A stretch of DNA of 64,000 bases, taken from Nomia melanderi (lineage: Eukaryota > Arthropoda > Insecta > Hymenoptera > Halictidae). Below the pieces are notes generated by a model, which was not told where the DNA came from, made no database searches, and saw only the letters and a list, made by a program, of their open reading frames with translations. Below are positions 1-12,809 of this stretch, in pieces. The translations under genes were made by a program, and so were the position numbers. Location of the stretch: assembly GCF_051020985.1 (NCBI RefSeq), contig NC_135010.1, positions 1,114,001-1,178,000 of the forward strand. The letters run 5' to 3'. Each line of letters starts with the position of its first letter. The stretch's first letter is position 1.

Positions 1-43
1 TGATTGATATTTATATTCAAAAATGGCTTCAGAAGGCACAGTT

Positions 44-280
44 CAATTGGTCAGCTGAACAATTAAAAACTACTGGTGATCACTGATGAGGAACATGAAC
101 TAGGTATGTATATGAAGACAGTCTTCCTAGACACAGACCAGTATCAGTGTGTCTTTAACCCCTGATGAAGCCAGCTGCAATGATGGCGAAACGTTGGGAA
201 CACTTTCCTACTGTACACTGTTCCCACCCGAAAGCCACTTTTGAATATATCATTCCAGGCTGTGAAAGCATTAAAGCTAC
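44..280 (+). repeat. Dispersed repeat with hammerhead-like core, copy 1
   Basis: This stretch matches 56208-56440 over most of its length: it opens with CAATTGGTCAGCTGAACAAT and ends near GTGAAAGCAT. It contains the hammerhead-like core described separately. No target duplication or coding capacity is visible. The copy may extend left of the window. It may be a fragment of a retroelement (Penelope-like elements are known carriers of such ribozymes), but no reverse transcriptase is seen here. Confidence 0.75.
129..226 (+). ncRNA. Hammerhead-ribozyme-like motif
   Basis: The core CTGATGA (162-168) is followed by a stem II candidate (GCCAGC at 170-175 with GATGGC, one mismatch) and GAAA (188-191), the conserved order of hammerhead ribozymes. 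A hairpin lies 5' (AGACACA 129-135 with TGTGTCT 148-154), and an 8-bp perfect hairpin lies 3' (TGGGAACA 195-202 with TGTTCCCA 219-226). I could not place the required NUH cleavage triplet between helices III and I, so activity is doubtful. Confidence 0.35.
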
Positions 281-925
281 TGATTCATATTTGTTTTTAT
301 TAATATGAGTGTATGTTGGAATTACGAAGCTTTTAAACGTATATTTACTTTACTGCAAAACAACATGTCAATGTAACGAAAATATAATTTTACGTAAACA
401 AGAACAAAATTAGTCGCACAAGCCTGACGATATAGATCGTTTAAAAAGTATTATAAAGTGTAAAGGAGGCCTAATTAAATGTTACTTATTAATTCATTAA
501 TTATATTTTTAGTATAACTTGTGTAGGTACGAAAACTCTTGTGAGATCCATTTTGTTCTCGTTTACATAAAACTACATTTTTGTTATGTTGACATATTGT
601 TTTGCAATAAAGTTTATGTAAGTTTCGTAATTCTAATATATATATTCCTGTTTGCAAGAACTTTGAAACTTGCATTATAAACGATATATCAATCGTTTAA
701 ATTCGGCTGATCAGGAGGTACGAATACTCTTGTAACTCACTGTATTAAAAACGATTTACCGCAAAGGACCGATGTAGTACTGAATGTGTTAAATTGGCAA
801 TATAATGACAATAACAATTGTGAAAATAATAAAATGACTTTTTACCGCAATATAAGCGACAATGAATCTAATAGGTAAAGGTCAGATGCAGCGTATTCTG
901 CGGCATAGGTTCGTTGACCAGTTAA

Positions 926-1106
926 CTGTGTGTGATAAATTATTTATTTTTTCAAATAAATGTGTAATTCTTTTTCATTTTTTAGAATATATGCGTTTAT
1001 TAAAATATGTAACAAATGCATTTGTCCCGCGTTTGACGAGAAATACACTTTATTATTTTATTTTATTCCGCGCACAATGAGAGATTTTTCAAACTAAATT
1101 CCACAG
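926..1106. mobile_element. TTAA-flanked MITE, family 1, copy 1
   Basis: A 181-bp unit flanked by TTAA (922-925 and 1107-1110). Ends are CTGTG and CACAG. The right part matches copies at 4128, 17674 and 53462, including AAACTAAATTCCACAG before the right TTAA. TTAA duplication is the hallmark of piggyBac-type insertion; assignment to that superfamily is inference. Confidence 0.65.
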
Positions 1107-1118
1107 TTAACTGGTTAA

Positions 1119-1334
1119 TACTGGAACTACCGTATCAGTCAGAATGATTGGTCCTGGTTTGCTTGTTTCGGAATTATTGATACTTTAAAGAATTGAATAT
1201 TCGAAATAATTTCGAAAATAAATAGTTTTACTTGAACCCTATGACTAATATCCCAAGAAACTGAAAATAATTTATTGTTAAAATTTATATAGGGATTACA
1301 TATCAATCATACTGAATGATCGGTAATGCTAGTG
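1119..1334. mobile_element. TTAA-flanked MITE, family 2, copy 1
   Basis: A 216-bp unit between TTAA 1115-1118 and TTAA 1335-1338. The terminal inverted repeats are about 30 bp and imperfect: TACTGGAACTACCG at the left, and CGGTAATGCTAGTG at the right (reverse complement CACTAGCATTACCG), followed inward by matching TCAG.ATGATT. A relative lies at 28529-28741. It starts eight bases after the family 1 copy ends on its TTAA. Confidence 0.65.
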
Positions 1335-1338
1335 TTAA

Positions 1339-4123
1339 AGGTTAATAATTTGATGCCGCATATACAATATTATTAAAAAATTCACCATCTTCTGATTTCT
1401 TTTTTGATTTTTTAAATTCTTGTTTTGCGGTATCTACAAAAGAAAATGTATTTATTATTCACGATTAAACGCTAATCAAATTATTATATTATACTTAATT
1501 TCACTATTAAGAAATATTCTTGAAGAATCTGAAATATAAGTATTTTAATTTGACGTGGCATGCTTGGGAGCAGTGAAATTACATTTATAAGGCACTGACA
1601 GATAACTGTTGGCTGACAAAAGTCACGCTTACGTAACATCGCCCGTCAAAGTGTTAAATTAGTTGGAAATTAATTATGAATACTCTTCGACTTGTATTCA
1701 TTGGACCATTGAGATTGAACGAGTTTCGTGTTTCTCTGCATTGATAATTTAAAGGAATATTTAACACAGATTTCATTAATTAAATTACATCTTCTAATTC
1801 ATGCAATGTTAAAACTGTAATATACGCTACTTTTAATATATGGAGCATAAACATAAAAATTCTTAAGTACAACTATGAGTAATTTCAAATTCTGTTATCG
1901 AGAAATATATAAATATAATATCAGAGTGACTATATCCAAAATAGTTTAAAGAACCATTTTCTTTAATTTTCGAAGTTATTATATTTAATAGAAATATTAA
2001 TATTTACATAATATCCATATTCATTTAAAATTGTTATAGCTATAACCTTTAAAACAAAGTCGAGGATATGTTATATTGAACAAGGTAAAATGTTAACAAT
2101 AATATATTATCTTTCAGTTGATATAAAATCTATGTCTCAAGTCAATTACACATTATAAAATCTACAACTTCTGCACAATAATATCGTATAACAAAAAAAA
2201 ATGGCTGAAATAATAATAAAACAACGTGGTAAAAATATTTTTATTGCGAAAGTATAATAAGTAATAATAATAGATAGTCATAAATTATTTTTCATACTGC
2301 ATGAATTCCAGATATTTCAAACTCTTTTCCAAACATAATTTTTATATTTCACGAATTCTAAAGAATTATGGCAGCAGTATAACGTATGATGTGTTACATA
2401 AATTGTCGCAATCTAACGACCAACGCAGTGGTATCAATTAAAAAATTTATACTCCCGTTGTACATTATAAGGATATGTACTATTTCTCAATTTCTCGTTG
2501 TACGTAATGCATGCAATAGAATTGGACAGATTTTAAATCGTACAAATTGTACATATATTGTGGCACGATGAAATATAACTGCAATTAGCGAGGCCTGTAA
2601 TGAATGTTACTCCACAGAGTAGCGGCAGGTTAATATGGTAATCGGACACTTCATCTTTCCATTCGAGTATGAACGTAATTTGAATTGCGACGACATGAAA
2701 CCGTCACGACCAGAGTACAAAGGAAACCCAGTAACAAGTTTTCATTCTTGATCATTAAAGTCTTCCGTTTGTATATTTTTGAAAGTGCTTGAAGCAATCG
2801 AGTCCTAGTTTTAGTCAGTTACCTATCATTATTTCCACATTTTTCTGAACATTGTCCGCCTTTGGTCATTCTTCTATTCTAACCTATTTAAAGTGAATTG
2901 TCTATCATTCTAATTAAGCCACGGAGTTTCCAGTTCCACTACACTTTCTTAGAAAGTAAAAATTTTATGTTTCATGAATTTTAAATAAACCGGGTTCATC
3001 ATAATCAGGAATGAGAACAATATTACGCAGCTGTCAGTATTACAAAAACATTAGAAAAGTTATGAAATCTTTTTATTCATAATAATTTGTATATAATATA
3101 TTTTCAAATAAATGCCTATATTGAGTAGGTATATGTTTATTTTAGTTGTATATAAGTATATACCTTTTTATATACTGTAGGTACTTATTATTGCTGTATT
3201 TAATATTTTTTACATGCTAGGAAGTAACAGATAATAGTAAACAACTATGAAATGTAAAGTGTCTTATCTTACTGTGCTAATTATTATAACTTTCGACTTT
3301 TTAAGTATATATCGAAGAGAAATGCATAAATAATTTTTAACATCCCCTTCTTGTTTCACATGACCATCCCAGTAACTTTTACAGACAAAAGAAGTTTAAT
3401 TTTACTTTGATGAAAGCATGCTAGATTTATGTATTAACTAACATAGCTATCGTACGAACATTTTTTCAAATCAATGAAACCATATCAGTGTGACACATAT
3501 TTTTCAGTACTCACTGTGAATAGCTCGGGATTTTCAAACAATTCCATTTCAAATTGAAAGTTTGATCCGACATGGCATGCGTTTATCACAATTTATTACT
3601 GTATACATAAGTAATACTCTACTATATAGTATAATTCATGCATAATTATACGTGAAAAAATTAAATTCATATACGAAAATGCAGGATAATTTGCGATTAA
3701 CAATTCCAGTAAGAATTGCGAAAATTTGAGAGTTTTTACGAAGCAGAATTACCGAACGAATATTTGTTCACAAATATTTTGCAAAGGAACATTTTTTGAA
3801 ACTGTTTGACGAGGACTTATGTGATTGACACTTTTCGTTTTTGAATGGTCTCAAATTCTACTTTGTAATTAGTTTCGTCCTGAACAAAAATGGATACACA
3901 TCTATTTTCCTTCGGGATGAAGCGTACGTGAAAACTTAATTGAAAAGGATGGTCAAGGTTAGAGTTGACAGTATTCAGTTTATGAGTGTCTCCTAATGGT
4001 GAAGGATTATTGTGGTCTCGTTTTTCGGTAGAACTTCGAAACTAACTCATATCTCATGTACCGATTCCGGATCAATATTTCCACATACCGTCATTTATTA
4101 TCCATCATGCTTTAATTATATAG
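1339..4123. other. AT-rich non-coding DNA, nothing recognised
   Basis: No coding pattern, RNA gene or bounded repeat was recognised. Probably upstream intron or intergenic sequence of the DIP-like gene. Confidence 0.5.
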
Positions 4124-4127
4124 TTAA

Positions 4128-4354
4128 CTGCGTTTGATGAGTATACACATCATCTTAAGTTTTAAATGATACTAATTCTTTCAACGATGAATTATTTATT
4201 TTTTTCACATAAACATATAATTCTTTTTTGTTTTGATTTGGTTTTCCATTAAAATATACTCCAGGAACATTCGTTCTGCGTTTGACAAGTACGCCCTTCA
4301 TTTTTTTATTTTATTGCACTCACAATGGGAGATTTTTCAAACTAAATTCCACAG
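4128..4354. mobile_element. TTAA-flanked MITE, family 1, copy 2
   Basis: A 227-bp unit with TTAA at 4124-4127 and 4355-4358. An internal direct repeat is visible: CTGCGTTTGATGAGTA at the left end and CTGCGTTTGACAAGTA nearer the right end. The same layout is in the 17674 copy, so the family appears to have been built with a subterminal duplication. Confidence 0.7.
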
Positions 4355-4358
4355 TTAA

Positions 4359-7300
4359 CTGAATGTATGAGTAAAACACTGAAATGTTGGTAGTACATAA
4401 ACAAAATATTTATTCCATTTCCAATATCCAATTATTATTTCCATTTTTAACATCTCTTTCTGAATTTGGTAACATTGAACGTATATACATTAAATGAAAA
4501 GTTGTTATTCGTATAAATGACATATAAAAAATAAGTAGGTAATAATAAATTTTATATAAACCTTGATTCTGGTGAAAGTTGAGCATATAATTTACAACTT
4601 TATACTTTATGTCTTTGTCTTTTTGATATTTACAAAAAAAAATTCAAAATAATTTAGTATTGTATTTTTTCCAAAATAATTTAAAGCCGTCTAATAAATG
4701 AGCGATAGTAAATAAAATTTAATTTTATAACATCATGTATTACTGGTAAGTTATGCATACGTATTCGTACGAAATTTCTTTCGAAATTTCATTTGATTGA
4801 ACACAAAATAAAATTTTACTGTCCACATGACTTCTTATTTTACTGTGCTCATCTACTTAACGCGTATACTATAAGATCGTAAACAATCACAGTTTAATTA
4901 TCTATGTTTATTGCAAGTAGAAATAGCCACGAATAGACAGACATATGAAAGTATTATGCACATTCGAGAGCAAAATTTCGCTTCATTTTTACACAAGCCA
5001 TCAGCTCATGTGAATTTGTATCGTCGTTACCAGCGCACCCAGTATACACTATGTATAGCTGCACACGGAGAGCATAAAAACTGCAGCAGTTTACTACCTT
5101 ATTTCCAACCAATTTGCTGAAGTTTTTCTGCTATATATTTCATCGTATAATATAGTTCCATTGCCTCCCACAAATCTTCGAGTTTGATGCTATTGCTTGA
5201 TACTCATTTTAGGCGATCAATAAATTCGCGATCTTGAGAAATATCCCGGCAAAATTAATCATAAACCGTACTTTACGACCTACTTTGAGTAATTTAATTT
5301 CCGATTTTCTTTGAACGTCCTTCAGTTTCTAGAGTGTAGAAAAAGCGATTAAATTTAAAATATTGCTTAAAATTTCACGCGATAAATATGAAAACAGGAG
5401 GCAAGGTACGTCCATTTTTCCTTCTCCTCGTACAGACACTCATTCATTACACGTACAATGTTTTACGGGAATTTCGTTATTTATGTGCATCGTATAGCCA
5501 TGTTTTCCTATCATCCGGGCTTAAGCAAACTGTAATACCTCTGTCGAGAAATGAAGTTCGAGAATACTACACAAATATTGCTTCTTTCCATATTGCGAAG
5601 GGTTCATCAAACCGGTACACTTGCAACAGTCGAAAGAACTGAGCAGACTTTTAACTCAAGTAATCATTATATCTGAAAATTGAATAATACAATCAGCAGA
5701 ATACCTTTTTTCCGCGCATTAGAATGATTACAGAGTTATCCTCTACCAGATTGTTCTCCGGCATCGAGAAATTCCGGCTTCTTTATTTTCTCGATGGAGA
5801 GAAATATTTCTCTTAGGGCAGCCTGCTGATCGTAATGCTTCACAAGACACGACGTTCTTGCCCGAAAAAAAGCAAAACCTGAGTCATTGGGCACCCGCCA
5901 ACAAATTCATCCATCTATTTGTCTGTCTATGTTCGCAATTCTGGTTTGGCTGTCTCCCGGCGCAAATTGTATACATTTCACTGACGAATCGTTTTTTTAC
6001 AAGAAATTGAAATCGTTGCCCGAAATTTATATAAATTTTTTTTAAGTCTTTGCAAGGAGGAATAACATTCATATATCATTACGAACACATTATATCGTTA
6101 TTAAGATAAAATGTATTCATCTGCAGAAAATACAAGTCTTTTTCTTTTATTTAAGAAAACATTGATTCATATGTTTAACGATATTGTCAAATTTATTATA
6201 TTTAAATATTAATAATTTTTAAATTTAAACCATTATTCATGGTGAATGGTAAGCAAAATTTCACATTTAATTATTGTTTTAATATCTTGTATATTCTATG
6301 CCAAGCATCAGATACACAGATATATCTAACAGTATTAATCAGATCTAACAGTATTAAACAGATAAATTTGTTATTTCTAGAATGTTAAATTACTATTTCT
6401 AAGAGAAAATAAACACACAAATTTTGTATACGAATAATCACAATTATTAAACTGTAAATTCTGACGTGTAGAAATTTCCAACTGTTTGCAGTGTCTATAA
6501 ATTTCCTGAACTCTAACGAGGTCAATATCTTTTTTACAGGGCGTGGCAAAAGAAGCGTTTGAAACCAAGTATATGGTTCATTTAGAAATCTTTATGTGTT
6601 TATTGAGACAAAAAAAGACAAAAAGTACAGTTTTATCAAATAAGGAGTTTATAAAATTTTTTTAAATAACGGAAAATTAATGGTATACTAATGCTTAAAA
6701 AAGAAATTGCGTCAAATTGGATACTGCAGCCAACGAAACACGTAAAAACTTTTAGTATAAGTTAATATTCTAATCGGCGTGTGTTATGTAAGTTTATTAC
6801 TTAAGCACTAAATTAATTTTCAAGCATGACATATGCATTTATATGAAATTTTTCTAAAAAGATATTCATACAGAAATCATAAGAAAAATAATACTTAATA
6901 CTGAAAATAACAAAGATTATTATATTTTCATACTAACTGATATATTTTTGTGAACAATAATTTATGAAAAAACATTTTATAATTTATTACTCTTTATTAC
7001 AAAAATCGTAGCATGCATGTATAAATTTAATAGTATAATTATTATAATTTGACAATAAAAATAAACTAAACATAAGATTCATTGTATAATAAAATTTTTT
7101 AAATAAACTTAGAATTAGCTATCCCTATTAATATTAACACAACAATTCACACCTAACATTAAATTTATTAATACGTATTTAAATAAATATTTATTTCAAG
7201 GGATTTTTCTTCTAAACACCATGTTACTATAAATCTTATTGTAATGAATATATATTTAGGGCGTATTAAAATTTTTGAAAATTTTGGAAATTGCATAATT

Positions 7301-10300
7301 AAAAAGGTATGGTTCTCGAGGTCATTAAATTGTGTCTTTTTAATCTTTATACGAATATGGAATAAACAATGTGGGATTCCATTTAACAAGGTACTAACGA
7401 CTTTGGGATTCTTCAAACCTGACTTTGGAAAAAACATATCCCCTATTTTACTTCCTCGACTAATATATTTTAATCCTTGAAGTTTTTTTCTTAGTCTAAA
7501 AACAATGGATATATTAGAATGTCCCCATTTAAGTAAAACAACCGGTGTAGCCACAAGAAAATAATCATAGACTTTTTTTTAATTTCAATGTAACAATTTC
7601 TATTCGTATATTTATATATTAAACCTGTTTAACACAAAACAAAAAACAGTAATCATTCATTGAAACAATGTTGCCAAGAGAAATATTTATACTTTTATAT
7701 GCCTACGGCAATAACAGACGTTACGCTGGCAATGTAATAATGGTCACATTTGCTGTAATTCAATTACTCGAGCTTCATAAATTTTACGGTGCTCTATGTA
7801 CTGTAACATTAACCGTCAGATTAAGTTATTTCTGATGAAATAGTTTAATTGAAATTGCATTCCTTTCAGCTAACAGTACATAAATTATACATTTTCTATT
7901 TAATATTAGCATCCAAAGAGCAGTTGTCAGTTGAACACTATTTTCACTTAATACGAGAATAAATTTTGATCAATAATTTTTATCAAATGAATAACAAAAT
8001 CCTTATCAATTTTTAAATTATAATGTTATACGTAACGTAACAAAATGAAATAAGCCACATCTGATTGTTCAAAAATTGAGAAAAATCTATAAATTCCTAC
8101 TGCAGATTTAACTATAATATTTGTTAAAAATAACAATTCATATCTTGAAGTCATAAATAAATGGACATTTGTTTTTGTACATCTAACCAATAATGTTGCT
8201 TTATCATAAGTTCATTCAATGAAGATACCAACAAACACAACAGTACATTTATACGTGTTTTATTTGTTTTAAACAATGGACGAGATGTAAATGATAACCA
8301 CACTGTTAACATAATTTTCATCGGATAAATATGATATCTTGTATGCTATCACATGATAAAAACCACAAAGTCAATTATATATACATGCGTGTACATGTGT
8401 TGCAATAAATCATTGGTAATCGATATGTAGTACCATCTCTGTTACTGTTGTATAGCAAATAGAAAATAAAAACTTTTATTGCGAATATATTACTTATTTT
8501 ATATATTTTTATAGAAATTTGTATTTCTGTAAAGTATTTTTAAACCACCAAAGTTACATAAAAAAGCCTTTAACCATTTAATGTATTTATTAGATTGGAT
8601 ATAAAAATTCTATATTTAACAACATTATACATTTTCTTGAGAACATTTACATGTTCTTGAATTTTTAAAAAATGCAATGCTGCATATAGTTTTATTTATT
8701 ATCAAAATTTTTAATCGAAATATAAGATTTTTTATATGTTCATATTCGAATACTCTGTTGGAAATTCTTTTATCCAAAACTGTACGTACGTTTAACGCTT
8801 TTTATCGAAGGTTATACTACATGAAGAGTAACAGAGTATACATCTTTCCTTTTTTCATCGACGGTCCCCTTTTCTTTTCTAACTGCGACTTAATATCGGG
8901 GGCGTGCTTGGGAAAGATAATTATTATGTTCCCGACGACCTGAACATTAGCAATTTCTTACCCTGCCCTATCTCCCTGACCCTAAATTGCTTCTAATTAT
9001 ACTAACTAAACATTAAAGACCTTCTCATTACAATGTCTCTTGTCGAGGACGTGCTTATGTACCTTTGTGCGCTTGGAACTAACGAAATCGTTTACCAATT
9101 ACTATCAGTCATAGAATTCTTTCATTCATTTTCTAGAATACTGCATAGTGCACTATTGTGATTTGAAATTAAAAGCAGCTAATAAATATTGCAATATTTT
9201 GCTCAGAAGGTGTTTTGCAGAAAATAGTACCTATACAAAAAATAAAAGTCTATATGCAAGAAAATCTTGTTTAGAATACTTCTACATTGGTCAAATACGC
9301 AAATATTTACATTGCATCAATTTTTAAACATTATTCCAGATTGGACTATTGTTAAATATTATTTATATACTATTTAAGCATTCAAAAAAATAGGAATAAT
9401 GATACTACGAATAAATGGTAATATATCATTATGATAATTACAGAAGCTCGGAAATTATTTATGGATTATTTATTATTGGATTTTTCAGAATTTAGTATGT
9501 TACTTTTAACGTTCACTACTATTAACGGTAACTTAACCTACCTACGTATAAACTCTTAATAAATTTGAAACGAGTTTTTCGTTTTACTACGATATAAAAC
9601 TTTTAAAATTTCTTCGTACGTTAATAATTTAACTACCATCTCGCAATAACATTGAATTCATCGACTCTTAATGTCTTTGCTTATTCAATGTTCACTGTCG
9701 CTCAAAAATCTATATCTGTTGCTGTTCAAAGTTTCATTATATTATATTGTTCGTTTGAAAGAAAAATATATATAATAATTATAATTTTTAGTTCCAATTA
9801 TACTTGAGCACATTACATTTAAAAAACACTTTGCTAATGTTTAAATTATAAATACTATATATTATAAATAAATTTATTATTATAAATAAATTTTTTCACA
9901 TTAAATTAATTCATTTTTAAATATATAAATGTTTTTGTTATTATACAGTAACACAAAAAATTCCAACTTTTAGACCTTTGTTTCCTATAATTCTTTCATC
10001 GTAAACAGCTTTTTTATACACCCACTTGTGAGTTGTTTTATCTGGACCATTCATCCCTCTCAAACGGATAGAAATCTGAACGCTCGAACATTTGCAAATA
10101 AAACAACCACCTCTGCCCGTGAAAAATTATCTGATTTCGTTCTCATGAAGATGTATATAGTTTACATTGAACTTACAAAGCAAACTGAATGATGGACCGT
10201 TTGGACCGTTTATTTTAGAAGTGGTGTAAATCCGGTTTTTGAAAAAGATTGAGGAAACGAAAAATTTAATCTGAAACTTTTATTACGATCAATTTAAAAA

Positions 10301-12701
10301 TTAAAAAATTTCGTTGCTAAATAGAATTGCAGAATTATGAACTTTGATTGTGGCGTAATTCGGTTCATATATCTGGGAAAAAGTAGTGGTCTAGTTAATT
10401 CTAAAGAAGCTATTTCTAGAATGAATTCACATCTGCTTCCATACGTAAATCGTGAACACACGAAGTAAACCTGTTAGAATCCTTTAGTCAATGAAAATGC
10501 AAATAGTTGAATATTTTAAAATAAAAGAGAATCGACTTATACCACTTTCAAAATAAACGATCTATCTATTGATTATAGAGTCAATGCAGTTTGTGGTGAT
10601 TTCAAGTATTTTTCTAAGCTTTAGTACATTTCTTTATAAAACTATACGTAACATAAAAAAATGTGAAGTAAATCTTGGCTTTATGAGGTAAGCACGAGTT
10701 AGAAAATAATAAATAATCATCAGTTCGTTTGAATACCTTTTAATATGTATTATATGATAAAATATAGCAAAGTTTATGCCCTCCAATAAGAAAGTAGCAG
10801 GACCCTGAAGGAAGTTCAAAGAGAAAATTATAAAGAAGTAGTTTATTTATGATACTCCTCTGTTCACTCTGTTATTTTAATAATTAGATACCTCTTATGA
10901 ACTGAATTAAATTGAATTAAATATATTACAAATGTTGTATCAAAAACATAAAATATAAAATTTGTAAACTATTAGTTACTAAGTAATCCACATTTTGTTA
11001 TTACTTTTAATGTGTTAATATTTATGAATAAGTAAACGTTATATAGAAATAATCGAAGAAATAAATCGAAAAAAAAAATAAGTTGAAGATATTAATAAAT
11101 CTTTAGTATGATTCATAATTTTATGTTACAAACATTAATTATTAATAAATGATTATTATATTACTTGAATATTAATAAATATTAATTATTTATGAACAAC
11201 TTTTTTGAAATTGATATTTCAATTGAATATTTAAATCAAATAATTTACTTCACCAATTATGATAAAATAGTTGTATAATTAGTTTGACCAGTTGACGATC
11301 GATTAAATGAGAATAGTCGACGTATGATTGAATAATCTCTTTTGAAATGAAATGATAATATATTTCAGATCCATAAAATTCATTAGTTTCATTTCATTAT
11401 GTCCTGATAGTGATAATTGGACAAAAGCGCACAAATACGTATTTAAAAGGAAGGTCTTGCATTTAATGTCATTAACAGGTTAGCAATGCAATTATTAAGT
11501 TAAATTTATTTCAGTTGAATATCAAATTATTTCCATTTGGAGAAGAACCTGTGCGCGTGACAGCTTTGTAATTAAATCGCACTGATTATTTTTCTGTGAT
11601 TTTATAGAAGTATGTTGTATGTGAACATACTTGAAAAAATTTGCATTCTTCTCTCTGCAGTTTTTCTAATACAATAAAATTATTAAGCTAATTTAACACA
11701 CAAATCATAAATTAGAGTTTACATTTAATCTTGTACATATTAGTGGAATTATCTGAGATATATTTCCACTCTGAATTAATTGCACATCACCACATGCGAA
11801 TAAAATAGAATACATGAGCGATTTTTAAAAGTAGTATTAATCTCTTTTTGGAAAAAATGTATTAATTGTTTCAGTGAAATATAAATGGCGTCTTTTTACA
11901 TTTTCAATAACATAGTCACTATAGTAGAATATTCTCAGAATGAAATGAACCGAGAGTATTTTGTCTCCACCAAATCCCTAGAAAGGGAGAGTATCAAACA
12001 CGGAAAAATACGGATGGGGAAATTATAAATTAGGTAAAGATATACCGGATGAGGTTTGAAAGGAATAAATTTTACAATATTTTTACAAAACATTTGTGGA
12101 AGAAACTACATAATTTAAGATTCTGAGTTTATATTTTAGAAAAAGAAAAAAACTTACAAATTTTATTTCCTTTAACAATTTTACTCATTATTATTATTTA
12201 TTATAATAAAATTTAACAAGTTTCTAACTAACTGATTAACGTTTCACAGTACATTTTAGTTGATTTCTTTTTACTTTTTTTAGTTGTTTAACTGTTTTAC
12301 TTTTTAACAGTTTACTCCTTTTTTTTAATGGACTTAAGCTTTCAAAATAAACGGCTCATATGTATTTTCTGAATTGACATTGTAGCTAACTCACAATTGA
12401 ACTAAATTGAAGATACAAAATATTATTAAAAAGATATTATTGATTCTTGTATTTAGTCATATATAAATAGGAATTAACTTCAATATATAATAAAAAGACA
12501 CACACGTGTAATAATTATTGTTAATTACAATCAGGTAAATTTCAAAGAAATAAAGGCTAAGAAAATTGAATTTCTTATGAAGCCTGTATTTTTGTGATGT
12601 TTCTATCTTATAGAAAGTTGTACGAGTTTTTTGAGTTGGTATATGAGAAATCGAGATCGTAGATTCGAGTTGGGTTGAAAAAATCAAGTGGGATAGGTTC
12701 A
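4359..12701. other. AT-rich non-coding DNA
   Basis: Apart from the orphan open frame 7168-7554, nothing supported. Short open frames here have compositions expected from AT-rich sequence. Confidence 0.5.
7168..7554 (-). CDS. Orphan open frame of 128 codons, unidentified
   Basis: The longest minus-strand frame in the AT-rich 5' region. It is open from an in-frame stop just upstream of 7554 to the stop at 7168; the codon at 7554 is GTG, not ATG, and the first ATG is further in. Residues are rich in K, I and F, as expected from base composition, but it also has runs such as FPKSGLKNPKVVSTLLNG that look less biased. No domain recognised. A 78-codon frame overlaps on the plus strand. An old pseudogene or chance opening are both possible. 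Confidence 0.2.
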   Translation of the reverse strand: MATPVVLLKWGHSNISIVFRLRKKLQGLKYISRGSKIGDMFFPKSGLKNPKVVSTLLNGIPHCLFHIRIKIKKTQFNDLENHTFLIMQFPKFSKILIRPKYIFITIRFIVTWCLEEKSLEINIYLNTY

Positions 12702-12809
12702 GAATCTCAACAATATCACGCTATATACCAATTCCCGGAATCCCGACAGTATCATGCTACATACGACTGGTTGGGATCCCGAAAGTTTCGTGCTATGTAC
12801 ATACAAATA
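12702..12809 (+). repeat. Tandem repeat, three diverged 36-bp units
   Basis: Units start at 12702, 12738 and 12774. Each opens GRATCYCRACA-like and carries a CRYGCTAYRTAC block at the same offset. Divergence between units is marked, so the array is old. Lies in an AT-rich stretch but is itself less AT-rich. Confidence 0.7.
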
